A stretch of DNA of 13,620 nucleotides from Desulfonatronaceae bacterium UBA663 (GCA_002299865.1 DBNV01000088.1:14185-27804), one strand, 5' to 3'. Numbered from the stretch's first letter, positions 1 to 7,807 are shown. Translations and numbers: made by a program. Notes: generated by a model not told the origin, from the letters alone.

Positions 1-1350
1 CTGGCCGGGGGATGTCTCCAGCGGGGTTGAGGCAAAGGAAGGTTGCGGCACGAAAAAAGATTGGCCGTGGCGGAGTTCGCGCAATTCCTGGACATTGAAC
101 ATGGATATCTTGCCGTAATGCCCGTCATACCCCGGCTGGCGGACGATTTGACCTTGACGCATGCGACGTATGGCCTCGGCCAGCACGGGGTGAAACTTGG
201 CCAGGGCGTCTTGGGGCACGTCGCCCAGCACGGCCAGTTCAGAACCAAAGGCCGCAAGAACGCGGGCGTATTCCTGGCGGACTTTTTTCGTCCCCGGACC
301 CGCCCCCATGATCTCGGCGAGCACCTCAATCAACGGCACCAGGGACAGAAATCCGGGGTGGTGCAAAGGCTTTTGGGGCTGGTCCCGATCCGCTAGTTCC
401 AGGACCCGGTGCAGTACGCCCAGGGTCAGCGGCTGGCCGCAGACCGGACAAATATTCCTTTTGGCGATGGACTCCTGGGGATCCAGAACCACGCCGCAGT
501 TGCGGTGTCCGTCCAGATGATACTTTCCTTCTTCCGGAAAGAACTCCACCGTGCCTAGGAATTTGTGGCTCAAGCCCTGGTTGCGCAAGGCCCGGTAGAT
601 GCCTTCGAAGCTGGGTTCGCCGCTGAACAGATTGGCCTCCCGCCCCAGTTTTTCCCCTGAATGGGCGTCGGAGTTGGAGATCAGACGGAACCGGTCCAGG
701 GCGCTCCACAGCCAGTTCATGTCCGGATCCGACGAGAGTCCGGTTTCCAGGGCGAAGATTTCCGAAGCCAAATCGTCGTAGCATTCCTCAATGGAGTCAA
801 AGCCGGACTTGGAGCCGAAAACGGAAAACCAGGGCGTCCAGATGTGGGCGGGCACGAGAAAGGCCAAAGGGTCGGCTTGCAGGACCATCTCCAGCAGGTG
901 CCTGGAGTCGAGGCCAAGGATAGGGCGCCCGTCTGAACTCAGGTTGCCGATCTGGGCCAGTTTGGCATTGAGCGCCCTGGCTTGCTCAAACCCAGGAATA
1001 TAGACGAGGTGATGCACCTTACGCACCTTTCCGGTGCGTTTGTAAATGGTGCTGATCTCTGCGGAAAGCATGAACCGCACCCGGCTTTGGGGCGGACTTT
1101 TTTGCAGCCAGGGGATCTCCGTTTCCGCCGGTCCGGGGTGTTTAAGTGTCAGCAGACCCGAGCCGTCCTCCTCCAGGGAGTCTTCCAGTTCGTTTAGCCA
1201 ACCGGGGTGGGTGAAGTCTCCGGTGGCGACCACGTCCAGGCCCTTGACCTGGGCCCAGGCCGCCAAATGCCGGGAGGTCAGGCTGCGGCTGGTGGCCCTG
1301 GAATATTTGGAATGGATGTGCAGGTCCGCACGAAAGAGGTCTTGGCCCAT
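1..1350 (-). CDS. Endonuclease Q-like PHP-domain DNA repair protein (3' end beyond window)
   Basis: The first 450 codons are in the window and remain open at the left edge, so the C-terminus is missing. The ATG at 1350 is followed at once by the PHP metal motif (DLHIHS, D9/H11/H13), with a second metal motif SNSDAH (D228, H230). A region with HLDGHRNCG (C285) and CPVCG (C301, C304) followed by LTLGVLHRVLELADR matches the zinc-finger segment of the endonuclease Q family (TIGR00375). EndoQ enzymes nick DNA 5' of deaminated bases (uracil, hypoxanthine, xanthine) and abasic sites; that activity here is inferred from family membership. Known EndoQ proteins are about 390-430 residues and end soon after a PGYDGxYG motif, seen here at about 407-413. 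This one runs at least 37 residues further, which may be a linker to another domain. The start lies 16 bp after the molybdopterin gene's stop, with no clear Shine-Dalgarno, so it is probably co-transcribed. Confidence 0.9.
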   Translation of the reverse strand, partial: MGQDLFRADLHIHSKYSRATSRSLTSRHLAAWAQVKGLDVVATGDFTHPGWLNELEDSLEEDGSGLLTLKHPGPAETEIPWLQKSPPQSRVRFMLSAEISTIYKRTGKVRKVHHLVYIPGFEQARALNAKLAQIGNLSSDGRPILGLDSRHLLEMVLQADPLAFLVPAHIWTPWFSVFGSKSGFDSIEECYDDLASEIFALETGLSSDPDMNWLWSALDRFRLISNSDAHSGEKLGREANLFSGEPSFEGIYRALRNQGLSHKFLGTVEFFPEEGKYHLDGHRNCGVVLDPQESIAKRNICPVCGQPLTLGVLHRVLELADRDQPQKPLHHPGFLSLVPLIEVLAEIMGAGPGTKKVRQEYARVLAAFGSELAVLGDVPQDALAKFHPVLAEAIRRMRQGQIVRQPGYDGHYGKISMFNVQELRELRHGQSFFVPQPSFASTPLETSPGQ

Positions 1351-1366
1351 GAAAAGTCTAGATTTT

Positions 1367-2158
1367 TTAAGCGGCGCAGTCCGAGGGATCGCCGTGCATC
1401 TTGGCCAGGGCGTGGGGCAAGGCCGGAAGCAAGGCTTCCAGATTTTCCGCGACCGCCTTGGGCGAACCCGGCAGGTTGATGATCAGGCTTTTTCCCAGGA
1501 TCCCGGCCACGGCCCTGGAGATGACCGCGTGGGGCGTCTTGGCCAGAGAGGCCACAAGCATGGCCGTTTCCATGCCCGGAAGGCGTTTGTCCAGGATGGC
1601 CGACGTGGTTTCCGGGGTCAGATCGCGTGGGGCAACGCCGGTGCCGCCGGTGGTGACGATCAGATCAAACCCTTGTTCCAGGGCTAGATCCGTGAGCAGG
1701 GAGCGCAGACGGGCAGGATCGTCCGGAAGCAGGAAACCCTGGGTCAGACAAAGGGGCAGGGCCTGGCCGATGGTCTGTGCGATTAATGGCCCGGCACGAT
1801 CTTGACGCTGTCCGGCGTAGCTCTTGTCGCTTACGGTCACCCAGGCCAGGGCCGCGCCTTCCTTGCGTACGTCCAGGGATATGCCTTGGGCGGGCACCAT
1901 GAGTTTGGCGCGGGCTTCGATCCAGCAGCCTTCCACGCAAGGGGCGGAATCGTCGCCGGGCCAGCGGAAGCGGGATAGGACCTGCGCCGTTGTTCCCTGG
2001 TCCGGGTGCGTCAACAGGGCGCCCACCTTGGGAATGGGCGCATGAAGGACCTGAAAGTATGCGCCTTGGTGTCGTTTCGGCACCTTGTCCCAGAAAACAG
2101 GATGCCTTTGTCCGGGCGCAAGTTGATCGTCTTGCGCGGACAAAAGGATCAAGGTCAT
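1367..2158 (-). CDS. MogA/MoaB-family molybdenum cofactor protein with N-terminal extension
   Basis: This 263-residue protein has a C-terminal MoCF-binding domain from about residue 103 to 255. It shows VTVSDKSYAG, the TTGGTG loop at 169-174, RDLTPE (D179) and INLPGSPKAV. Family members adenylylate molybdopterin before metal insertion; MogA and MoaB are hard to separate by motif, so no symbol is given. Classical MogA is about 195 residues and starts near this domain. Here about 100 residues precede it, containing a CVEGC motif (C74, C78) and no domain I recognise. The ATG at 2158 was chosen over an in-frame start at 2248 because a GGAG lies about 8 bases upstream of it and the product then starts after the repeat-rich gap. 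It follows a small membrane-protein gene and precedes the EndoQ-like gene by 16 bp. Cofactor supply would suit the molybdenum or tungsten oxidoreductases common in such anaerobes (inference). Confidence 0.85.
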   Translation of the reverse strand: MTLILLSAQDDQLAPGQRHPVFWDKVPKRHQGAYFQVLHAPIPKVGALLTHPDQGTTAQVLSRFRWPGDDSAPCVEGCWIEARAKLMVPAQGISLDVRKEGAALAWVTVSDKSYAGQRQDRAGPLIAQTIGQALPLCLTQGFLLPDDPARLRSLLTDLALEQGFDLIVTTGGTGVAPRDLTPETTSAILDKRLPGMETAMLVASLAKTPHAVISRAVAGILGKSLIINLPGSPKAVAENLEALLPALPHALAKMHGDPSDCAA

Positions 2159-2263
2159 GGCTTGCTCCGTCCGCACGACACTGATTGTCCGGGCAGTTCC
2201 GGGCAGCTCCGGGAAAAGCGTCGAGCCTGCCTTTCCTGGAAACAACACGGCTGGTCGAGCGAC
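2159..2263. repeat. Short intergenic region with 10-bp tandem repeats
   Basis: The gap between the small membrane-protein gene and the molybdopterin gene holds two consecutive copies of the 10-mer TCCGGGCAG(T/C) from 2188 to 2207, followed by a partial third (TCCGGGA). A GTCGAGC heptamer occurs directly repeated near 2219 and 2254. No GC-rich hairpin followed by a U-tract is apparent, so I see no terminator. The region could be a spacer, an operator, or simple slippage. Confidence 0.5.
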
Positions 2264-2422
2264 TTAGTGGTGCATGTGCTTGCCCTGTTTGATGCGGACC
2301 AGAGCGACGATAACGAGGACCGCCAGGTATGTGAAAATGAACCCGACGCCGATGACGTTGGGCAGGCTAGCTTGCTCGGCCATGTTGCTGAGCAAGGTGG
2401 GGATGATTTCAGTAATGCCCAT
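2264..2422 (-). CDS. 52-residue single-pass membrane protein, function unknown
   Basis: A small ORF starts at the ATG at 2422, preceded by an excellent Shine-Dalgarno (AAAGGAG, 8 bases before the start). The product has a short polar N-terminus (MGITEIIPTL), then one hydrophobic segment at about residues 22-43, then a basic, histidine-containing tail (RIKQGKHMHH). The positive-inside rule predicts the C-terminus in the cytoplasm. It is in the same frame as a longer open frame reaching upstream, but that extension runs across the mqnE 3' end and has no comparable start. The strong ribosome binding site and clear membrane segment make it very likely to be translated. I do not recognise the family. 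It sits between mqnE and the molybdopterin gene, which by itself does not establish a role in either pathway. Confidence 0.78.
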   Translation of the reverse strand: MGITEIIPTLLSNMAEQASLPNVIGVGFIFTYLAVLVIVALVRIKQGKHMHH

Positions 2423-2429
2423 GGTGCGG

Positions 2430-2436
2430 ACTCCTT
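2430..2436 (-). promoter_or_regulatory. Strong Shine-Dalgarno that fixes the small membrane-protein start
   Basis: On the minus strand this reads AAAGGAG, eight bases before the ATG at 2422. It is among the best ribosome binding sites in the window and is the main evidence for translation of the 52-residue ORF. Confidence 0.75.
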
Positions 2437-2446
2437 TGGGGAAAGG

Positions 2447-2475
2447 TTCATAAATGTTTTTCTTTGTTTGTCCAA
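2447..2475 (-). promoter_or_regulatory. Possible sigma-70 promoter for the small membrane-protein gene
   Basis: In the 86-bp gap downstream of mqnE, the minus strand reads TTGGAC, a 17-base A-rich spacer, then TATGAA. Transcription would begin near 2440, leaving a short leader with the AAAGGAG site. The match to consensus is only partial at both boxes, so this is tentative; the gene may instead be read from the upstream operon. Confidence 0.3.
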
Positions 2476-2508
2476 TGAGGCCGGAAAAGTCAAGGTTGTC
2501 CGGAAGAG

Positions 2509-3570
2509 CTACGCCGCGGTCCGGAAATGGCTGTCCCGCTCCACCGGAGTGAACCCGGCCTGGGCTATGGCCTGGGTCAGTTGTTTCCTGGTCAGGCCTG
2601 TGGGGCTTTGGGCCCCGGCGGCGTGGCCGATGCGTTCCTCGGTCACGGTCCCGTCCATGTCGTCGGCCCCGTACCAAAGGGCCATCTGCGCGGTCTTCAC
2701 GCCGGTCATCACCCAATAGGCCTTCAGGTGTGGGATATTGTCCAGGAAAATGCGCGAGACGGACATCATGCGCATAATGTCCAGTCCGTCCGGCCCAGGC
2801 GCGCCGAGGGGGTTGTTGCGGGGTTGATAAGGCAAGGGGATGAAGCACAGGAAACCTTCGGTTTCGTCCTGAAGGTCGCGCAGGGCCTGCAAATGGTCGA
2901 TTCGATCCTCCCAGGACTCCACGTGGCCGAAAAGCATGGTGGCGTTGGAGGGGATGCCGGCCTGGTGGGCGATGCGATGGATATCCAGCCATGCTTGCCC
3001 GGAGATCTTCTCCGGGCAAAGCTGTCGGCGCAGGGCCTTGGAAAAGACCTCGGCCCCGCCGCCGGGCAGGGCGTCCAGACCGGCGCCGCGTAAGTCCTCC
3101 AGCACCTTAAGCGGCGTAATCCCTCCGCGTTCGGCCAGGAAGGCCACCTCCACGGCGGTGAACGCCTTGACCGAAGCCCCGGGGCGGGCTTGTTTCACAG
3201 ATCGGATCAAATCCGGATAGTAAGCGTAAGGCAACTCCGGATTCAGGCCGCCGACAATATGGATTTCCCGGATCGGTTCATCCTTTCGGGACGCTACTTC
3301 TCGGGCCGCGTCGTCTACGCTGAGGACATAGGCGCCCTCGTCTCCCGGACGGCGGCTGAAGGCACAGAAGCGGCAGGCGTTCTGGCAGATATTGGTGTAA
3401 TTGAGGTGCTGATTGGAGACAAAATAGGTCTTGTCGCTGTGCAGCCGGCGGCGGGTTTGCAGGGCCAGCCTGCCCAGGGCGTAGATGTCAGCCTCCAGCG
3501 CCAGCTTGAGGGTTTCGTCCGGGGAGAGCCGCGCCCCGGAGGCGGCCTTGTCGATGATGTCTTTCAGCAT
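2509..3570 (-). CDS. mqnE: Aminofutalosine synthase MqnE (radical SAM)
   Basis: This 353-residue protein carries the radical SAM cluster CQNACRFC (C62, C66, C69). Around it are family hallmarks: SNQHLNYTNIC before the cluster, HIVGGLNPELPYAYY, KAFTAVEV, LPGGGAEVF and NATMLFGHVE. These match MqnE rather than MqnC. MqnE joins 3-[(1-carboxyvinyl)oxy]benzoate to the adenosyl radical to give aminofutalosine, the second committed step of the futalosine route to menaquinone, in the cytoplasm. The ATG at 3570 was chosen because AAGGA lies 8 bases upstream and the product begins like the family; a longer frame from 3615 would overlap sppA. It starts 29 bp after the sppA stop. No other mqn gene is in the window, so the pathway must be encoded elsewhere as well. 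Confidence 0.94.
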   Translation of the reverse strand: MLKDIIDKAASGARLSPDETLKLALEADIYALGRLALQTRRRLHSDKTYFVSNQHLNYTNICQNACRFCAFSRRPGDEGAYVLSVDDAAREVASRKDEPIREIHIVGGLNPELPYAYYPDLIRSVKQARPGASVKAFTAVEVAFLAERGGITPLKVLEDLRGAGLDALPGGGAEVFSKALRRQLCPEKISGQAWLDIHRIAHQAGIPSNATMLFGHVESWEDRIDHLQALRDLQDETEGFLCFIPLPYQPRNNPLGAPGPDGLDIMRMMSVSRIFLDNIPHLKAYWVMTGVKTAQMALWYGADDMDGTVTEERIGHAAGAQSPTGLTRKQLTQAIAQAGFTPVERDSHFRTAA

Positions 3571-3599
3571 GCCAAGGTTCCTTGCCCGCGCGTAAGCTT

Positions 3600-4493
3600 T
3601 TAGCGGTAGACCCACATCGGTCCTAGGTGGCGCAACTCCCCTTCCACGGCACTCAGCACCCTTTTCCAGAGTGGAACGTCCCGGGTCGGATCTTCGAGCA
3701 GTTCAACCTTTTCTTCGATTCCGGCCAGTTTCATGAGCAACTCCACGGCTTCTTCCTGCCCGCCCAGGACATCTACCAGGCCGTGATTCAAGGCTTGCTG
3801 ACCGGTCATGATCCGACCGTCGGCCAGATTCTGGACTTGCTCCAGGGGCATGTCCCGGCCTCGGGCCACGTCGCTGACAAACTGGGAGTGCATGTCCATG
3901 ATCATGGATTTAAGATAAGTCCGCTCTTCATCGGTCAGTTCCTTGAAGGGCGAACCGGTGGCTTTGAACTGGCCGCTGCCCAGGGATTCCCGGCTGATGC
4001 CCAGCTTTTCCATGAGACCCCGCAGGTTGGTCAGTTCCACCCTGACGCCGATGCTGCCGGTGAGCGTGCCTGGGTTGGCCACGATCTTGTGTCCGGCCAC
4101 AGCAACATAGTACCCTCCTGAAGCGGCCACGGCGCCCAAGGAGGCGACCACTGGCTTTTTGCGGGCCGCCCGCTCCAAGGCGCGGTGCAGTTCCTGAGAC
4201 GGACCGACCACGCCGCCCGGAGAGTCGATGCGCACGAGGATGCCCTTCACCGAGGGATCTTCGCGCAGCCTGCGGATCCAGTTCACGGTGTCCGTGGCGT
4301 CCAAGATCATGCCGTCCACGTGCACCACGCCGATCTTGGGCTGGGCAAAGGCCAGGAAGGCCGCGGGATTTTTTTCGGCCCACGAACGCCAAACGGCCAT
4401 GGCCCCGGAAACCAGGACCACGGCTGAGAACAGCACCAACAATCCAAAAAGAAAGGGATGGCGTTGGCTGAAACGCGGATTATTCCGTTCCAT
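3600..4493 (-). CDS. sppA: Signal peptide peptidase SppA, single-domain S49 family
   Basis: This 297-residue protein has an N-terminal membrane anchor at about residues 14-36, then one S49 protease domain. The catalytic serine is S125 in AVAASGGYY and the general-base lysine is K177 in GSGQFKATG. Their 52-residue spacing equals that of the Bacillus subtilis SppA Ser/Lys dyad. RIDSPGGVVGPSQE at about 88-101 forms the oxyanion-hole region. The length matches the short, one-domain SppA type rather than the about 600-residue tandem E. coli form. The family degrades cleaved signal peptides in the membrane and, in some bacteria, other peptides. Its ATG at 4493 overlaps the end of rpsA by 14 bp, and only a weak GA-rich site precedes it, which suggests translation coupled to rpsA. 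Confidence 0.93.
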   Translation of the reverse strand: MERNNPRFSQRHPFLFGLLVLFSAVVLVSGAMAVWRSWAEKNPAAFLAFAQPKIGVVHVDGMILDATDTVNWIRRLREDPSVKGILVRIDSPGGVVGPSQELHRALERAARKKPVVASLGAVAASGGYYVAVAGHKIVANPGTLTGSIGVRVELTNLRGLMEKLGISRESLGSGQFKATGSPFKELTDEERTYLKSMIMDMHSQFVSDVARGRDMPLEQVQNLADGRIMTGQQALNHGLVDVLGGQEEAVELLMKLAGIEEKVELLEDPTRDVPLWKRVLSAVEGELRHLGPMWVYR

Positions 4494-6213
4494 TCTCGAT
4501 ATTCTGGCGGATCAGATCGCCCAGGTTCGTGCTCGCGGCCTGGGTGGTAGCCGAACCGGGCGTGCTGAACTCCCGTCCCTTTTTCAGTTCCTCATCTTCG
4601 ATGGCCTTGATGGACAATCCCAGGCGTCGCTCGTCAGCGCTGACGTGGATGACCTTGGCCTGGATAGCTTGGCCTTCCTTAAACAGTTCATTGGGCTTCT
4701 TAATCTTCTTGCGGCTGATCTCGGAGACGTGCACCAGACCTTCAATGCCTTCCTCGACTTCGATGAACAGCCCGAAGTCGGTGATGTTGGTCACGGTGCC
4801 GGGAACCGTCGCACCCACGGGGTAGCGTTGCGGCACCAGAGACCAGGGATCCTCGGTGAGCTGTTTGATGCCCAGGGTGAACTTCTCGCTGTCCTTGTCC
4901 ACAGTGAGCACCTTGGCCTGGACTACGTCGCCGACCTTGAACATTTCGCTGGGGTGGCGGATCTTTTTGGTCCAGGAGATGTCGGAGACGTGGATCAGGC
5001 CGTCAATGCCGTCCTCGATGCCCACGAACATGCCGAATTCGGTAATGTTCTTGATGGTGCCTTCAAGCACGGTGCCTGCGGGGTATTTCTCGCCGACCAC
5101 GTCCCACGGATTGGGGGCGACCTGTTTCATGCCCAGGGAGATGCGCTTCTTCTCTTGATCCACGCCCAGAACGACCACGTCCACGGCGTCGCCCACCCGC
5201 ACCATTTGCGAAGGATGGCGGAGTTTCCTGGTCCAGGACATTTCGGAAATGTGAACCAGCCCTTCCACGCCGGACTCCAATTCCACGAAAGCGCCGTAGT
5301 CCACCAGGTTGGTGACCTTGCCTGTCCGGCGGATGTTCTCGGGAAATTTCGCGGCAATGTTGGTCCACGGATCAGCCACCAGTTGCTTCAGCCCCAGGGA
5401 GACCTTCTGGTTCTCCTTGTCGAAATTGAGGACCATCAATTCCAGATCGTCGCCGATCTGGACCATTTCCTTGGGATGACGAATGCGCTTCCAGGCCATA
5501 TCCGTGATGTGCAGCAGGCCGTCCAGCCCGCCCAGATCTATGAACACGCCGTAGTCAGTGATATTCTTGACCTTGCCTTGGATTTTTTGGCTTTCCTTGA
5601 TGTTTTGGAGCAGGGTCCGGCGCATGCTGTCGCGCTCTTCTTCCAGAAGGACCCGGCGGGAGACAATGACGTTGCTGCGACGACGGTTGACCTTGAGCAC
5701 ACGGAATTCAAACTCCTGGCCTACCAGGGCGTCCATGTCCGGCACGGGACGCAGATCCACGTGCGATCCGGGCAGAAAAGCCTCCACCCCGTCTAGGTCT
5801 ACATGGTAGCCGCCCTTGATTCTTCGGGTGATCTTGCCGGCGATGACTTCGTTGGAATCCAGGATGGCTTCCAGTTTGTCAAAGATCTGCATCCGCTTGG
5901 CTTTTTCCCTGGACAGCAGAATCGACCCCTCGCCTTCGTTTTTCTTGATTACGTAGACGTCGATCTTGTCGCCCATTTTGATCATCAACTGGCCGTCATG
6001 ATCATGGAATTCCTGGATCGGAATCTGACCTTCAGATTTGAAATTCACGTCCACCAGGACGTGGTCGCTCTCAATCTTGACAACCTCGCCTTTGACAATG
6101 CAGCCCTCCTCGACGTCTCCGAAGTCGGCGTTGAGATACTGCTCCAACTCCGTCGCGAAGTTGATCTCCATTTCCTGGTCCGAGTGGTTCTGCATTTCTT
6201 TTGTGTTGGTCAT
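4480..6213 (-). CDS. rpsA: 30S ribosomal protein S1
   Basis: This 577-residue protein consists of six S1 RNA-binding domains at about residues 36-103, 122-186, 209-276, 296-363, 381-450 and 468-535. The last four carry repeated signatures such as ITDYGVFIDL, GLVHISEMSW and IRHPSEM. E. coli S1 is 557 residues with six domains, so this is a full-length proteobacterial S1. It binds mRNA leaders on the small subunit and supports initiation on weak Shine-Dalgarno sites. The acidic first 30 residues resemble the ribosome-binding N-terminus. The ATG at 6213 is preceded by an AGGGGGAAA purine run. The 142-bp leader is the longest gap in the minus-strand block, so rpsA may have its own promoter; S1 autoregulation is known elsewhere but not shown here. 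sppA overlaps its 3' end. Confidence 0.98.
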   Translation of the reverse strand: MTNTKEMQNHSDQEMEINFATELEQYLNADFGDVEEGCIVKGEVVKIESDHVLVDVNFKSEGQIPIQEFHDHDGQLMIKMGDKIDVYVIKKNEGEGSILLSREKAKRMQIFDKLEAILDSNEVIAGKITRRIKGGYHVDLDGVEAFLPGSHVDLRPVPDMDALVGQEFEFRVLKVNRRRSNVIVSRRVLLEEERDSMRRTLLQNIKESQKIQGKVKNITDYGVFIDLGGLDGLLHITDMAWKRIRHPKEMVQIGDDLELMVLNFDKENQKVSLGLKQLVADPWTNIAAKFPENIRRTGKVTNLVDYGAFVELESGVEGLVHISEMSWTRKLRHPSQMVRVGDAVDVVVLGVDQEKKRISLGMKQVAPNPWDVVGEKYPAGTVLEGTIKNITEFGMFVGIEDGIDGLIHVSDISWTKKIRHPSEMFKVGDVVQAKVLTVDKDSEKFTLGIKQLTEDPWSLVPQRYPVGATVPGTVTNITDFGLFIEVEEGIEGLVHVSEISRKKIKKPNELFKEGQAIQAKVIHVSADERRLGLSIKAIEDEELKKGREFSTPGSATTQAASTNLGDLIRQNIENGTE

Positions 6214-6355
6214 TGTGGTTTCCCCCTAACCTTGTCCTTGACGACAATTTTTTGTTTGCCCCTAGCAGATCAGGAACGCGATGACAACAGCAAGGGGGCG
6301 GAATAAAAAAATGGGCAAGAGGTACTAAGGTTAAAGAGACGTACGTTCCCCTTCA
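6214..6355 (-). other. Leader region of rpsA / rimO-rpsA intergenic region
   Basis: This 142-bp region separates rimO from rpsA. Read on the minus strand it includes an ATTTTTTTATT tract shortly after rimO, but no convincing GC-rich stem before it, so I do not call a terminator. TTGTCA and TTGCTG are possible -35 elements, but no well-spaced -10 box is evident. A purine-rich AGGGGGAAA lies just before the rpsA start. Confidence 0.4.
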
Positions 6356-7693
6356 TCACGCCAGGGCGGACAAATCGTATGTTTCCGTGTCCTGGACGCG
6401 GGCCCGGACCATCATGCCCGGGCGGACGTCCTCGCCGCTGACGTAGGTTGATCCGTCGGCTTCCGGGGCCTGGAACCAGACCCGGCCTTCGAAAAGACCC
6501 GGCCATTCCGGGCTGGAACGATCCACCAGCACGTCCATGTCCTGGTCCCGGCATTCGGCCAGGATTTCGGCGCTGATCTCTGTTTGGAGGGTCATGAGCT
6601 TTTCCCGGCGCCTGGTCTTTGTTTGTATTCCGACCTGGCCGGGCATGGTCGCGGCCGGGGTGCCCGGTTCGGGACAAAAGGAGAACACGCCGAGGTGGTT
6701 GAAGCGGACCCGGGCGACAAAGTCGTAAAGCGCCTTGAAGTGCCCCGGGCGTTCGCCAGGAAAGCCGACGATCAGGCTGGTGCGCAGGCAGGCCCCGGGA
6801 AAATGTCGACGGATGCGGTCCACCACCCGGCCGGGGTCTTGGGCGAAAGGGCGGCCCATGGCCGCGAGGATTTCCGGATGGGCGTGCTGCAGGGGCAGGT
6901 CAAAGTATGGCAACAGCGGCGGCCCCAGGTCCGCCAGAAAGCGAAGCAGCCGGGGGGTCAACCCGGCAGGATAAAGATACATCAACCGCAACCAACGCAG
7001 CCCGGGCAGCCGGTTCAAGCCGCTGAGCAGCGTTTCCAGACCTTGGCGCAGTCCCAGGTCGCGGCCATAGGAGGTCAGGTCCTGTGCCACGAGGATAAGC
7101 TCGCTGACGCCCTGGTCCAGGATTGCGCGGGCCTCGTCGAGCAGGGCCGGAACAGGAGTGCTGGCGAGCTTTCCGCGGATCGAGGGGATGGCGCAGAACC
7201 GGCAACGGTGGTTGCAGCCCTCGCCGATCTTCAGATAGGCGTAGGACGGCGTGGTGCTCAGGATTCGTCCGCCCGGGGCATCCAGCGATGCGATTCTTTT
7301 CTCCAAAAGGGCGGAAATTTTTTCGGATAGCAGCGGTTCCTCGCGCACCTTCAGCCAGAGATCCACCTCGGGCAAGGCTTTCCGCAGCTCCGAGCCGAAG
7401 CGGCTGACCAGGCAGCCCGCAACCACGAGCAGCGGCCTGGGGGCGACGTCTCGGATGCGCAAGGCCGTATCCAGAATGGTCCGGGTGGATTCCTGAATTG
7501 CCGGGGCGATGAATCCGCAGGTGTTGACGAGGACGATCTCAGCCTGGGCCGCGTCGTCCACGGGGTGGAACAGTCCCAGGGAGGCCAGCATCCGTTCGGT
7601 GTCCACGCGGTTTTTGGGGCAGCCCAGGCTGATGCAGTGGACGGTCAAGGAGCCCGAGGAAGGCTTGGCGACCCTTGAATTCAAAGGATACAT
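6356..7693 (-). CDS. rimO: Ribosomal protein S12 methylthiotransferase RimO
   Basis: Numbered from the ATG at 7693 (445 residues), the N-terminal UPF0004 domain has three iron-sulfur cysteines: C25 in SLGCPKNRVDTE, C59 in NTCGF and C94 in AGCL. The radical SAM cluster is CNHRCRFC (C160, C164, C167), followed by AIPSIRG. A TRAM-type RNA-binding region closes the protein. SLGCPKN and CNHRCRFCAIPSIRG are typical of RimO rather than the tRNA enzyme MiaB. RimO adds a methylthio group to the conserved aspartate of ribosomal protein S12, using two 4Fe-4S clusters. The start is uncertain: a TTG at 7708 is in frame five codons earlier, and neither start has a good ribosome binding site. It lies directly upstream of rpsA, so two ribosome-linked genes are adjacent. 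Confidence 0.95.
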   Translation of the reverse strand: MYPLNSRVAKPSSGSLTVHCISLGCPKNRVDTERMLASLGLFHPVDDAAQAEIVLVNTCGFIAPAIQESTRTILDTALRIRDVAPRPLLVVAGCLVSRFGSELRKALPEVDLWLKVREEPLLSEKISALLEKRIASLDAPGGRILSTTPSYAYLKIGEGCNHRCRFCAIPSIRGKLASTPVPALLDEARAILDQGVSELILVAQDLTSYGRDLGLRQGLETLLSGLNRLPGLRWLRLMYLYPAGLTPRLLRFLADLGPPLLPYFDLPLQHAHPEILAAMGRPFAQDPGRVVDRIRRHFPGACLRTSLIVGFPGERPGHFKALYDFVARVRFNHLGVFSFCPEPGTPAATMPGQVGIQTKTRRREKLMTLQTEISAEILAECRDQDMDVLVDRSSPEWPGLFEGRVWFQAPEADGSTYVSGEDVRPGMMVRARVQDTETYDLSALA

Positions 7694-7807
7694 GTGCTTA
7701 ATGCTCAAGAGAGCTGGTTATAGATTACACGGGGGCGGCTTTGGTCGCAGCCGGAGGCATTTTTCGCCAAGTCGCCATCTTCCACAGTCAAGGATGTGAG
7801 GCCCTGT
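7694..7807. other. Divergent intergenic region between rimO and the kinase pair
   Basis: About 114 bp separate the divergent rimO and kinase starts, so promoters for both directions should lie here or within the 5' coding ends. I see AT-rich TTATAGATTACA at 7718-7729, which could supply a -10 box in either direction, but no matching -35 box at proper spacing. The remainder is GC-rich. Just before the kinase ATG is a GAGG at 7798-7801. Confidence 0.4.

Noticed and set aside
1367..2158. MOSC-MogA fusion as the explanation of the molybdopterin protein's N-terminus
   Set aside because: The expected MOSC motifs (for example a G-x-x-GDxHxG type loop) are absent from residues 1-100.
2006..2719. 237-codon plus-strand open frame across the small membrane-protein and mqnE ends
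   Set aside because: It spans three minus-strand genes and two intergenic gaps, and has no domain or ribosome binding site of note.
4228..5796. 522-codon open frame on the plus strand opposite rpsA
   Set aside because: It mirrors the repeated S1 domains, giving a repetitive His/Asp/Leu-rich product. rpsA on the other strand is unmistakable.
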